The position numbers were made by a program, and so were the translations under genes. Shown here one piece after another: positions 9,545-18,443 of a stretch of DNA of 64,000 nucleotides (position 1 is the first letter of the stretch; every line of letters begins with the position of its first letter). The DNA is taken from contig NZ_OY781873.1 in assembly GCF_963677075.1 (NCBI RefSeq), positions 1,054,001 through 1,118,000 of the forward strand. Direction: 5' to 3'. Below the pieces are notes generated by a model. It made no database searches. It saw only the letters and a program-made list of their open reading frames with translations, and had not been told where the DNA came from. The stretch comes from an uncultured Sphaerochaeta sp. (GTDB lineage Bacteria > Spirochaetota > Spirochaetia > Sphaerochaetales > Sphaerochaetaceae).

Positions 9545-9589
9545 CATATATGAAGTGTCGAGCAAAATACATTTAGTTAGGTTACAACA

Positions 9590-10456
9590 ATGAATTACCA
9601 TAGTCCTGGAGTATTAGAACCTTCAAAAATTTTTCTTTATAGTGCCAGCGCTCGCGCTCGGTCCCTTTTCTATTACTTGCTCTGTATTGGTCACTACCAT
9701 TGTAGCGCTGAATATCTTGTTGCGCGACAGCGCTACGACAGTTATCTTCTGATCTACACCCTCTCCGGCTCTGGGTATGTCCTCCAGGGTGGGGAATATA
9801 GGTCGGTGGGGACAGGAAGCATCGCTCTGCTTGACTGTTATCAGGCGCATACCTACAAAGCATCGAAGGAAGGGTGGGAGATTCTCTGGATGCATATAGA
9901 TGGGCCCACCTTGAGAAGTTGGTTTTCAGCACTCTCCCAGGGAGGGGAGCCTGTGATACAGTTGCTTCCATCCGCGTATGTGGTTGAGCGCAACCTCTAC
10001 CAGATATTCTCCGTATTTGACAAAAAGGAAACGGTCAATGAGGCACGGATTTCCCAGTTGATCACAAATGTGATGACTGAACTCTATCTTGCCCGGTTTG
10101 CAGGTGAGAAGACCTCCAGTGTGGATGCCATCGAGGAAGTACTTACGTATATATCGATGCATATCGAGCAGTCATTGAGTGTCGAGGACCTTGCCAGGCG
10201 TGCAAACCTCAGTCCTTACTACTTTTCCCGGCTCTTCAAGCAGAGTACCGGGTTCTCCCCGCATGAATACATGCTCAACCATCGGGTGGCAAATGCCAAA
10301 TACCTTTTGCGTACCACTGATTTCCCGATCAAGAAGGTTGCTTCCTGCTGTGGGTTTTCCACAGCAAGTTCCTTTTGTACAAACTTCAAGAAACGGGTAG
10401 GTTCGAGTCCGCTGCAGTATAGGGAGGGGGAGAAGCAACATGGCAAGAATTCGTGA
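9590..10456 (+). CDS. AraC-family transcriptional regulator (first of a pair)
   Basis: A 288-residue regulator with an N-terminal cupin-like sugar-sensing domain (about 30-150, including GSGYVLQGGEYRSVGTGS) and a C-terminal double helix-turn-helix domain of about 100 residues. The second helix-turn-helix has the usual IKKVASCCGFSTASSFCTNFKKRVGSSP pattern in pieces: VASCCGF, SFCTNFKK and GSSPLQYR. Only a weak ribosome site precedes the ATG. Its 3' end overlaps a second AraC gene by 17 bases. The location between the DUF5107 gene and the ABC/GH2 operon suggests that it controls one or both in response to a sugar. Confidence 0.88.
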   Translation: MNYHSPGVLEPSKIFLYSASARARSLFYYLLCIGHYHCSAEYLVARQRYDSYLLIYTLSGSGYVLQGGEYRSVGTGSIALLDCYQAHTYKASKEGWEILWMHIDGPTLRSWFSALSQGGEPVIQLLPSAYVVERNLYQIFSVFDKKETVNEARISQLITNVMTELYLARFAGEKTSSVDAIEEVLTYISMHIEQSLSVEDLARRANLSPYYFSRLFKQSTGFSPHEYMLNHRVANAKYLLRTTDFPIKKVASCCGFSTASSFCTNFKKRVGSSPLQYREGEKQHGKNS

Positions 10457-11330
10457 GAAGGGAGAGGGCTTTCCCAAGGAGAAACTCTATGTGATCCCAC
10501 GCAGTATGCTGGATGCGTTCAAATCGAATCCAGCTCTCCGTGGTTTTGTGATCTCTGATGCAGGGTATTTTCCCCATGCTCGCTACCACCTCCGTCAGCG
10601 TCTGCATGGGTGCGAACAGAACATCTTCATCTACTGTGAAGAGGGTGAGGGTTTTGTCAGTATAGATGGGGTAGTAACCCATCTTTCCAAAGGACAGGCC
10701 ATTACCATTCCTGAAAAAACTGCCCATCTCTATGGGGCAAGCAAGGATCACCCTTGGTCGATCTACTGGTTTCACTTTGCAGGTGATTTCTCCCCGACCT
10801 ATGTCCCTAGAGCGCTTTCAGGGAGGGGTATAAAGATTCCTCATGCTTCCCAGTCGGTTATCCTGGGATTGTTCACACAGGTGTTCACCCCTCTCTCCAG
10901 AGGCTACACCCATCGCTACCTACTTGCAGCAAGCAGCGCTGCTGCCCTGATACTCTCGCTCTCCTATGAGCAGGAGTATTTTACTACCGATACATTGAAT
11001 GTTCCCGGGGTGCGGGTTATTGAGGACCTGATCGCCTATGCCCAGAGTCACCTGACCGAGGAGATAACCCTTGAAACGTTTATCTCACGATCCCAGTACA
11101 GTCCAAGTAGGATTATCCAGCTGTTCAAAGAGGTGACCGGCTACTCACCGATGGCTTTTGTGCAGCACCTAAGGATGCAGCGGGCTTGTTACTATCTCGA
11201 TGCCACTCCAGAGCCAATCAACCGCATTGCAGAGTATGTAGGATTTACTGACCAGTTCTATTTTTCTCGCGTTTTCAAGAAGATAATTGGGGTATCGCCC
11301 AGGGAATATAGAAAGGTTGCACACACATAA
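10440..11330 (+). CDS. AraC-family transcriptional regulator (second of a pair)
   Basis: A 296-residue AraC regulator in a different reading frame overlapping the end of the preceding AraC gene. The N-terminal cupin region (about 35-110) includes GEGFVSIDGVVTHLSKGQAI. The C-terminal helix-turn-helix pair includes LETFISRSQYSPSRIIQLFK and IAEYVGFTDQFYFSRVFK. A purine-rich GGAGGGGGAG lies upstream of the ATG, so translation is probably coupled to the first gene. The two have the same layout but are clearly diverged; whether they form a heterodimer or act on separate promoters is unknown. Confidence 0.88.
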   Translation: MARIREKGEGFPKEKLYVIPRSMLDAFKSNPALRGFVISDAGYFPHARYHLRQRLHGCEQNIFIYCEEGEGFVSIDGVVTHLSKGQAITIPEKTAHLYGASKDHPWSIYWFHFAGDFSPTYVPRALSGRGIKIPHASQSVILGLFTQVFTPLSRGYTHRYLLAASSAAALILSLSYEQEYFTTDTLNVPGVRVIEDLIAYAQSHLTEEITLETFISRSQYSPSRIIQLFKEVTGYSPMAFVQHLRMQRACYYLDATPEPINRIAEYVGFTDQFYFSRVFKKIIGVSPREYRKVAHT

Positions 11331-11487
11331 ACCGATTTAAAAGAACAAATAATATGAAAAATATCAGACATGATAGATTAACTTTCGCTGTAGTTCATGA
11401 TTATCATTTTGTCCATAAATTTATCAAGAGTTCCATAGACAGTTCGCATAACCGCTCCTAGACTAAATACAAAGGAGTAGTAAAACT

Positions 11488-12798
11488 ATGAAGAAATGCT
11501 TATCAGTATTACTTGTTTTGGTTGTAGGCGCTTCACTGCTTATGGCAGGTGGAGCAAAAGAAGAATCCATAACCCCAAAGAAGGGGGAGACAGTAACGAT
11601 CAAGATGTGGACACATGATGATCTGTATCGTCAATTCTTCCAGAAACGTATCGACATGATGAATGAGAACAATCCTGACTACCAGATTGCACTCGACGCA
11701 CAGATCATGCCGAATACGATTACCAGCTTGATCACCGCATCGGTTGCTGGGGAGGAGATGCCCGACTTAATCGGTGTCGAGCAAGGCTGGTTCCCCACCT
11801 TGATGGAGGACAATAATGTAGAGTCCTTCCTGGTTGACCTAACCGACAAGATTGGGGACCGTTACGACGATTATGTTCAGGGCCGTTGGGCACTGTACAC
11901 CCATGAAGGGAAGATTTACGGGCTTGAGAGTGCGCTGACCGCTTCTGTGTATTACTATCAGCCGGCTATCTTCGAGAAGTACGGTGTCGACATTCCCACA
12001 ACTTGGGAAGAGTACATCGAGGCAGGAAAAGAGTTGGCTAAGCATGGAGTCAAGATTGGTGTCATGGACAATGATGCCTCGGGGATTTTCTCCCTGATGT
12101 TCCTCCAGCGTGGCGGACAGTTCTTCGACCAGGAAGGAAACCTTGTCCTTGGTGAAGGAAAGAATAGGGAAGCAGCCGTCAAGGTACTGGATATGCTTCG
12201 TGAGGCACTTGATGCCAATTCACTTGAGGTTGTCTTGGGCAATGAGTTCTGGGGTTCCTCCATCCCAACAGCGTTCTCAACGGGTAAGGTAGCCGGTATG
12301 GTTGCTCCTGACTGGTACAATACCTCGGTATTGCAGCCTGGTGTTGAGAGCATGGCAGGAGATTGGCGTGTAGCACCGATGCCGGTCTGGGAAGACGGCA
12401 GTGGTTACCGCACCAGTGTCTGGGGTGGTACCGGATTCGCCATTACCAAGAGTTCAAAGATCAAGGACATCGTGTGGGATGTGCTGGATGATGCATATAT
12501 GTCCCTTGATGGTCAGCTGGATCGTTATAAGACGATCAACTTCTATCCCACGATGTACGAAGCTCTCGATTCCCCAGCGGTAACCGAGGAAGAGCATCCG
12601 TTCTTTGGTGGTCAGAAGATCGGTGCAGTATTTGCTGATGTGGCGTTGGAGACACCTCCACTATGGCAGAGCCCAGCCCGTCCGTTCCTCTTGCAGGCAA
12701 TGGTGGACAATCTTCCCCTGTTCATCGATGGCAAGCTCTCATCCAGTGAGTTGGTTGATACATTAGTTGAAATCACTGAACGTGATGCACAGCTGTAA
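11488..12798 (+). CDS. Sugar ABC transporter solute-binding protein (family 1)
   Basis: Periplasmic MalE/UgpB-like binding protein of 436 residues. The N-terminus is a clear signal peptide (MKKCLSVLLVLVVGASLLMA) with a likely cleavage before GGAKEE; there is no lipobox cysteine at that point. The mature part carries family features such as GEEMPDLIGVEQGW and a late FLLQAMVDNLPLFIDGK. An AAGGAG ribosome site precedes the ATG. It is the first gene of the transporter operon, separated from the permeases by a terminator-like hairpin that would let the binding protein be made in excess. The substrate is probably an oligosaccharide or glycoside, given the GH2 enzyme downstream. Confidence 0.92.
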   Translation: MKKCLSVLLVLVVGASLLMAGGAKEESITPKKGETVTIKMWTHDDLYRQFFQKRIDMMNENNPDYQIALDAQIMPNTITSLITASVAGEEMPDLIGVEQGWFPTLMEDNNVESFLVDLTDKIGDRYDDYVQGRWALYTHEGKIYGLESALTASVYYYQPAIFEKYGVDIPTTWEEYIEAGKELAKHGVKIGVMDNDASGIFSLMFLQRGGQFFDQEGNLVLGEGKNREAAVKVLDMLREALDANSLEVVLGNEFWGSSIPTAFSTGKVAGMVAPDWYNTSVLQPGVESMAGDWRVAPMPVWEDGSGYRTSVWGGTGFAITKSSKIKDIVWDVLDDAYMSLDGQLDRYKTINFYPTMYEALDSPAVTEEEHPFFGGQKIGAVFADVALETPPLWQSPARPFLLQAMVDNLPLFIDGKLSSSELVDTLVEITERDAQL

Positions 12799-12815
12799 GA
12801 TTTGGATATTTCTTT

Positions 12816-12839
12816 GGGGGAGGAGTTCGCTTCTCCCCC
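12816..12839 (+). terminator. Partial terminator between binding-protein and permease genes
   Basis: A 10-bp stem (GGGGGAGGAG paired with CTTCTCCCCC, one wobble) with a TTCG loop is followed by a pyrimidine-rich stretch containing TTTTTT. It sits 17 bases after the binding-protein stop and before the permease ribosome site, and probably lowers permease expression. Confidence 0.7.
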
Positions 12840-12868
12840 CTTGCTCTCTTTTTTGCTAGGAGGTGATG

Positions 12869-13726
12869 ATGCGCACGACGATGTACAAGAGGACACCCTA
12901 TTTCTTTATACTTCCAGCTTATTTGGTGTTCCTGGTCTTCATGTTTGGCCCGATGATATTCTCTTTGGTGGTCAGCTTTTTCAATTGGACCGGGATCAAG
13001 AGTCCTGAGTTCAATGGGTTGGATAATCTGAAGGGGATTGCCACCGATTCGGTGTTCTGGCTCTCTGTCAGGAACACCTTGCTCTACAGTGCGGTAAGTC
13101 TTTTCGTCGTGGTTCCGCTCTCTCTTCTCCTGGCCCTTGCGCTTGATTCGCCCCACCTCTGTGGACGACTGGTGGTCAGGGCAATCTATTTTGCTCCTAT
13201 CGTTACTTCTACGGTGGCAATCTCACAGACATTCCTGATGTTGTTCAATACAAATTTTGGCTTGATCAACAGAATGCTTGGTGTTCCCATCGACTGGTTG
13301 GGCTCGCGTACGCTTGCCTTGATTCCTGTCATCGTGGTGATCATCTGGCGCTGGTTGGGATTGACCAGTATTTACTTCTTGGCAGGGCTGCAGGGAATTG
13401 ACCGGGAGCTCTATGATGCAGCGAAGGTTGATGGAGCAACAACCATGCAACGATTTTTCTCGGTAACACTCCCACAGCTCCGTCCGATCACATTCTTTGT
13501 CTCCATGATCATTCTCATTGGCTCGATGCAGATCTTCGATGAACCACAGATCCTTACCGGGGGTGGTCCTTCCAATGCAACCAGGTCGGTGGTGCAGTAC
13601 CTCTACCTGAGAGGGTTTACACAGTTCCGCTTTGGCTATGCATCGGCAATTGGCCTGGTATTGTTTATTGCCATTGCCTCATTCTCTGTAGTGCAGATGA
13701 GGTTGAGAAAGGAGAGTGACCTATGA
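12869..13726 (+). CDS. Sugar ABC transporter permease (MalF/UgpA type)
   Basis: Inner-membrane permease of 285 residues with about six hydrophobic segments and the EAA loop seen in LYDAAKVDGATTMQRFFSVT. Typical family pieces include FNWTGIKSPEF near the N-terminus and TGGGPSNATRSVVQYLY near the C-terminus. Three start codons are clustered: GTG 12863 lies inside the AGGAGG ribosome site and ATG 12866 is only two bases from it, so ATG 12869 at five bases is preferred. The 3' end overlaps the second permease by four bases, as is usual for subunits made in equal amounts. Confidence 0.92.
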   Translation: MRTTMYKRTPYFFILPAYLVFLVFMFGPMIFSLVVSFFNWTGIKSPEFNGLDNLKGIATDSVFWLSVRNTLLYSAVSLFVVVPLSLLLALALDSPHLCGRLVVRAIYFAPIVTSTVAISQTFLMLFNTNFGLINRMLGVPIDWLGSRTLALIPVIVVIIWRWLGLTSIYFLAGLQGIDRELYDAAKVDGATTMQRFFSVTLPQLRPITFFVSMIILIGSMQIFDEPQILTGGGPSNATRSVVQYLYLRGFTQFRFGYASAIGLVLFIAIASFSVVQMRLRKESDL

Positions 13727-14565
13727 GAAAACACAGTCGTCTTTCAGCCGGTGCCTGGGTGATGAATATTGTGGTATGGGTTGGTGGTGCATTTATGCTG
13801 CTTCCCTTTATCTGGATGGTCAGCTCGTCATTCAAGACAACCGAGGAGATTTTCCAGCCGGCAACGTTCCTGCCCGAAAGCCTTGATGGCGGCAACTATG
13901 CAAGGCTGTTTTCTTCTTGGCCATTTTCTCGCTGGATTCTCAACAGCTTGATCGTTGCCTTGTTTACCACCGTACTGGCATTGGTGATCACAAGTCTGGC
14001 AGGCTACGCGTTTGCAAAGTTTCGCTTCAAGGGACGGGGAAAGCTGTTTGCGGTACTGCTTTCCTCAACCATGATTCCTTTCCCCATTCTGGTGGTTCCC
14101 TTGTTCGTGGTTACCAGTAGGCTTGGAATGACCAATTCGCTCATTTCCTTGATGCTTCCCTTCATCGCTCCCCCCATTGGAATTTTTTTGATGAACCAGT
14201 ATGCATCCTATGTTCCCAACGCGCTGTTGGATTCAGCAAAGATTGATGGGGCCGGGGATCTGAGGATCTTCTTCCAGATTGCCTTGCCGATCATGGTGCC
14301 TGCCTTGGCAAGTTTGGGCATTATCACGTTCATTAACAGTTGGAACAACTTCCTCTGGCCCTTAATAGCCATTCGGCAGGAGTTGTCCATGACCCTCCCC
14401 ATTGGTATGGCGAACATGCTTACCGGGGTATCGGCAGGGTCAGCGCCGCCCTACGGGCCGGCAATGGCTGCCTCGACGTTGGTTTGCATCCCTACCGTTG
14501 CAATCTTCCTCGCAGTGCAGAAGTATTATATACGAGGCCTGACAGCAGGTGCTGTCAAGCAATAA
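13723..14565 (+). CDS. Sugar ABC transporter permease (MalG/UgpE type)
   Basis: Second inner-membrane permease, 280 residues, with about six hydrophobic segments. Family landmarks are WMVSSSFKTTEEIF at the N-terminus, the EAA loop LLDSAKIDGAGDLRIFFQIA, and SWNNFLWPLIAI. It pairs with the preceding permease and binding protein. No ATPase gene is present in this operon, so the system probably uses a shared MsiK/UgpC-like ATPase encoded elsewhere, as is common for this transporter family. Confidence 0.92.
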   Translation: MRKHSRLSAGAWVMNIVVWVGGAFMLLPFIWMVSSSFKTTEEIFQPATFLPESLDGGNYARLFSSWPFSRWILNSLIVALFTTVLALVITSLAGYAFAKFRFKGRGKLFAVLLSSTMIPFPILVVPLFVVTSRLGMTNSLISLMLPFIAPPIGIFLMNQYASYVPNALLDSAKIDGAGDLRIFFQIALPIMVPALASLGIITFINSWNNFLWPLIAIRQELSMTLPIGMANMLTGVSAGSAPPYGPAMAASTLVCIPTVAIFLAVQKYYIRGLTAGAVKQ

Positions 14566-14581
14566 GGATAAGGCAGATTAC

Positions 14582-17332
14582 ATGAGAGAAAAGATAGATC
14601 TACGTGGCCAGTGGCAGGTGTTTCTTGATGAAGTGGACAGGGGACTTTCTGAGAAGTGGTATGAACCGGCTTCCTTGGTAGGGAAACATGCACATCCAAT
14701 AACGCTTCCAGGAAGCCTTGAGCTCTCAGGTATTGGGAGCCCTATAACCAGCAAGACTGAATGGGTAGGTTCTCAGTTCGGTAGTGAGTTCCTGGAAGAC
14801 CCGCTCTATGAGCCATACAGAGGGGATGATGCCTTTCGCTTCCCCTACTGGCTACAACCGGAAACACGATTTATCGGCCCGGCGTGGTATGTAAAGCATA
14901 TTACCATTCCAAAGCATACCAATAATTCCTGGCAGTTGGTACTCGAGCGTCCACACTGGGAGACTCGTGTATGGCTGAACGGAGATTTTATTGGGTCCTG
15001 TGACAGCCTGTGTGTTCCACACCGCTATGACCTTCCTGGATTGGAAGATGAGGAAGCAGTATTGGTCATTCGCGTTGATAACCGGATGATACATGAGGTA
15101 GGGCCCAACGCTCACAGCATTTCCGATCAGACCCAAGGACCGTGGAATGGGATTGTAGGAAATCTGGAGCTGGTTCCAGTAGCCCCTCTCTCTTTGGGTG
15201 AGGTCAGTGTATTCCCGAATACTAGGGGTAATGCAGCGCTTTGCATGGTTAATGTCGAGAACCATGGACAACAGGAAACTGAGGTTGCATTACAGTTTAA
15301 GAGAGAAGGGAAAGAAGCTGCCACTCTCGAAAAAACCGTGAAGCCAGGGACAACTGCTTTTCATTTGGAGCTTACCGAGGTTCCTCTCTGGGATGAGTAC
15401 GCACCAAACCTTGAGGATGTTCAGATACTGCTTTCAGCAGAGGATGCTGTACTTGATGAGAAGTCCCTCCAGATTGGCCTCAGAAGTGTAGAGGCCAAAG
15501 GAAAACATATATTGGTGAATGGGAAGCAGGTATTCCTCCGAGGGACGGTGGAGTGCTGTGTTTTCCCGAAGACCGGCCATCCCCCGATGGAAGAGGGATA
15601 CTGGGAGTACCTCTTCTCCCAGAGCAAGGCATATGGGTTGAACCATGTCCGTTTCCACTCCTGGTGCCCCCCTGAGGCAGCTTTCAAGGTAGCAGACCGG
15701 ATGGGATTCTATTTACAGGTAGAATGCCCGATCTGGAAGAACCAGGGAGTGGCTTATGATGAGAACAAGGCATTTGATGATTGGCTCTTCACTGAGTCCG
15801 AGATGATTGTAGCTGAGTATGGGAACCATCCCTCATTCCTCTTCTTTGCCAGTGGGAATGAGCCTGATGGCCGTGATAAGGAAGTCCTTGGACTTTGGGC
15901 AGCTACATGGAATGAGAAGGATGCAAGAAGACTGCATACCTCTGCATCTGGATGGCCTGCCTTGGAAGAGAATGCATATCAGGTGGTGCCTGAGCCCCGC
16001 ATACAAGCCTGGGGTGAGGGATTGGATTCCAGAATTAACGCAAAGGCACCTGAGACCTGTAGTGATTACACAGCTATTTGTGAAAAGTATCCTGGCCCTG
16101 TGGTAACCCATGAGATGGGACAGTGGTGCGTATTTCCTGACTTCTCTGAGATGAAGGAGTATACGGGGTATTTGAAGCCACGCAACTTTGAGGTCTTTGC
16201 CGATATTCTCGAACGGCGTGGGCTATCTGACCAAGCGGATCAATTCCTGCAAGCCTCGGGGTTCCAGCAGGTGCTGTGCTACAAGGAAGAGATGGAGGCA
16301 GCCCTGAGGACAGGAAACCTTGCTGGGGTCCAGTTGCTGGCCCTCACTGACTTCCCTGGTCAAGGTACTGCCCTCGAGGGTGTGTTGAATGCTTTCTGGC
16401 AGGAGAAGGGTTACTGTAACGGTGAACAGTTCAGAAGGTTCTGTGATGATATCGTCTTACTTGCCAGACTTCCCAGGCGGTACTATATCGCAGGTGAAAC
16501 ACTGGAGGCAGAGATTGAGCTGGCAAACTTCGGTCGTGCTTCCCTCGAGCAACCGAAAGTAACCTGGAGCTTGCGCGACGAAAAGGGAAACCAGATACAA
16601 TGTAGTTCTCTCCCAACTGAGCAGGCTGTAGGCAGGGGATTACAGCCCCTAGCAACCCTTTCTCTATCCATTCCCGAACTCGTTACTGCTCAGAAGCTGA
16701 CTCTATCTGTTACGTTGGAAGATCCAAGGAAGGAAAACTCATGGGATATCTGGGTGTTCCCAAAAGAGGTGGAACTTGAGCCAAGGGATGTACTGGTAAC
16801 GGATTGTTTGGATGAGAAGAGCCGTGGTGCGCTTCTTGATGGGAAAAAGGTTCTGTTACTCAGCTCTGGAGAACCGGAGGTAGCTTTGGGTTTCTCCTCT
16901 GTGTTCTGGAATACCTCCTGGACTGGTGGACAGGCACCCCATACCCTTGGGATGGTAGTGGACGCTGAGCATCTGGTCTTTTCTGAGTTCCCGACTGAGG
17001 ATCATAGTGATTGGCAGTGGTGGGAGTTGGTACATGGCAGCAGTGCCATGGTCCTTGATGATCTTCCCCATGAGCTGTCCCCCATGGTACAGCCGATCGA
17101 CACATGGTTTAGGAGTCATAAGCTTGGATTGCTGTTTGAGTGCATGATTGGTCCGGGTAAGTTGATGGTCTGTAGCATGGATCTGACTTCTGACCTGAAG
17201 CAGCGTAAGGTTGCTCGTCAGTTGTTCCATTCAATACTTTCTTATATGCAGAGTGATCAGTTTGCTCCTAATTGCAATCTTACGCTCGAAGAAATTGCTT
17301 CATTGGCACGGAATGAGGGAGAAATGAAATGA
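14582..17332 (+). CDS. Glycoside hydrolase family 2 enzyme (beta-galactosidase/beta-glucuronidase-like)
   Basis: A 916-residue cytoplasmic glycosidase; no signal peptide. The N-terminal jelly-roll sugar-binding domain spans about 90-200 (VWLNGDFIGSCDSLCVPHRYDLP), then an immunoglobulin-like domain (about 200-305) and the TIM barrel (about 305-600). The acid/base Glu is probably about 427 in ASGNEPDG and the nucleophile about 511 in VTHEMGQW, the usual GH2 pair. An extra C-terminal region of about 300 residues follows. The start is ATG 14582; an upstream TTG would add 11 residues overlapping the permease. It presumably cleaves the sugar imported by the preceding transporter. Which glycoside is unknown, as the sequence around the barrel is not clearly LacZ- or UidA-like. 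Confidence 0.85.
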   Translation: MREKIDLRGQWQVFLDEVDRGLSEKWYEPASLVGKHAHPITLPGSLELSGIGSPITSKTEWVGSQFGSEFLEDPLYEPYRGDDAFRFPYWLQPETRFIGPAWYVKHITIPKHTNNSWQLVLERPHWETRVWLNGDFIGSCDSLCVPHRYDLPGLEDEEAVLVIRVDNRMIHEVGPNAHSISDQTQGPWNGIVGNLELVPVAPLSLGEVSVFPNTRGNAALCMVNVENHGQQETEVALQFKREGKEAATLEKTVKPGTTAFHLELTEVPLWDEYAPNLEDVQILLSAEDAVLDEKSLQIGLRSVEAKGKHILVNGKQVFLRGTVECCVFPKTGHPPMEEGYWEYLFSQSKAYGLNHVRFHSWCPPEAAFKVADRMGFYLQVECPIWKNQGVAYDENKAFDDWLFTESEMIVAEYGNHPSFLFFASGNEPDGRDKEVLGLWAATWNEKDARRLHTSASGWPALEENAYQVVPEPRIQAWGEGLDSRINAKAPETCSDYTAICEKYPGPVVTHEMGQWCVFPDFSEMKEYTGYLKPRNFEVFADILERRGLSDQADQFLQASGFQQVLCYKEEMEAALRTGNLAGVQLLALTDFPGQGTALEGVLNAFWQEKGYCNGEQFRRFCDDIVLLARLPRRYYIAGETLEAEIELANFGRASLEQPKVTWSLRDEKGNQIQCSSLPTEQAVGRGLQPLATLSLSIPELVTAQKLTLSVTLEDPRKENSWDIWVFPKEVELEPRDVLVTDCLDEKSRGALLDGKKVLLLSSGEPEVALGFSSVFWNTSWTGGQAPHTLGMVVDAEHLVFSEFPTEDHSDWQWWELVHGSSAMVLDDLPHELSPMVQPIDTWFRSHKLGLLFECMIGPGKLMVCSMDLTSDLKQRKVARQLFHSILSYMQSDQFAPNCNLTLEEIASLARNEGEMK

Positions 17333-18348
17333 TGAAGGCAGCAGTTCTCTATGGGAAAAAAGACTTACGTCTGGAAAAGGTTCCTGTACCAGAGCGGAAG
17401 GAACATGAGGTCCTGGTGCAAATCCTAGCCAATGGCCTTTGTGGGTCGGATATCCACTTCTTTACTGAGGGAAAACTTGGTCCCTTTGTGGTTGATGAGC
17501 CCTATATACCAGGTCACGAAGCGGTAGGAAAAGTGGTGGAAGGCCCTGGCTTCTCTGAAGGTGAGCTGGTGGTCATTGAACCAGGCATTCCCTGTGGGAA
17601 GTGTGAGTTCTGCCGTAGTGGACGGTATAACCTTTGCCCTGATGTCGTGTTTCTCTCTGCTCCTCCGGTCAATGGGACCTTTGCTGAGTATGTGGCTATT
17701 GATGGTTCCATGTTGCACCGACTTCCTGACGGGGTGTCGTTGGAAGAGGGTGCGTTGGTTGAGCCCTTGTCTGTCGGTATGCAGGCATGCAACCGGGCAG
17801 GTTTAAGGCCGGGCTCCTCTGTGGCCATTGTGGGGTCCGGCCCGATTGGGTTGATTACCATGCTGGTTGCCCGCTCTTTTGGGGCAAGTAAGATATTCAT
17901 GATCGATGTGTTTGATTCCCGCCTAGAAAAAGCGAAGGAACTGGGAGCCGATGGTGTGATTCATGCAGGGAAGGACTCAACAATTGAACAGATTACTTCC
18001 TTAACCCATGGAAGAGGTGTTGATGTAGTGTTTGATACCTCCGGCTCCAGCAAGGGAGCCTCCTCCACACCGTTTTTAGCAAAGCGGGGTGGAGTGGTTG
18101 TCCTGGTCGGTTGGCCAGAGGTTTCCTCTTTTCCCTTCTCCATGGAGACAGTCATCGAGAAAGAGCTGGATGTCAGGGGAGTGAACCGATACTGTAATAC
18201 TTTTGACCCAGTACTGTCTCTCTTGGCTTCCAAAGCTCTCTCTGTTGAAGGTATCATTTCTCACCGATTTCCCTTCGACCAGGTAGTGGAGGCATTTACC
18301 TTCGCATCCGAGCATCGGGGAGAGGTGTATAAGGTGATGATTGGATGA
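17329..18348 (+). CDS. Zinc-dependent alcohol/polyol dehydrogenase (MDR family)
   Basis: A 339-residue medium-chain dehydrogenase of the sorbitol/threonine dehydrogenase type. The catalytic zinc region is seen in NGLCGSDIHFF and PGHEAVGKV, the structural zinc cysteines in PCGKCEFCRSGRYNLC, and the NAD(P)-binding Rossmann motif in GSGPIGLITM. The start overlaps the GH2 stop (ATGA). It probably oxidises a sugar, sugar acid or polyol released by the GH2 enzyme. A small C-terminal relic of a related gene lies at 31534-31596. Confidence 0.9.
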   Translation: MMKAAVLYGKKDLRLEKVPVPERKEHEVLVQILANGLCGSDIHFFTEGKLGPFVVDEPYIPGHEAVGKVVEGPGFSEGELVVIEPGIPCGKCEFCRSGRYNLCPDVVFLSAPPVNGTFAEYVAIDGSMLHRLPDGVSLEEGALVEPLSVGMQACNRAGLRPGSSVAIVGSGPIGLITMLVARSFGASKIFMIDVFDSRLEKAKELGADGVIHAGKDSTIEQITSLTHGRGVDVVFDTSGSSKGASSTPFLAKRGGVVVLVGWPEVSSFPFSMETVIEKELDVRGVNRYCNTFDPVLSLLASKALSVEGIISHRFPFDQVVEAFTFASEHRGEVYKVMIG

Positions 18349-18443
18349 TATACCACTAGTGCCATTTATAAAGATAAAGCGATTACTACAACGAGTCAGC
18401 TTCTGTTTTCTTAACAATTCAAGTGAACAATCAATACGTTTCT

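Noticed and set aside
11397..11407. Palindrome ATGATTATCAT upstream of the sugar-binding-protein gene
   Set aside because: Short, A/T-rich and likely by chance; AraC proteins usually bind direct repeats.
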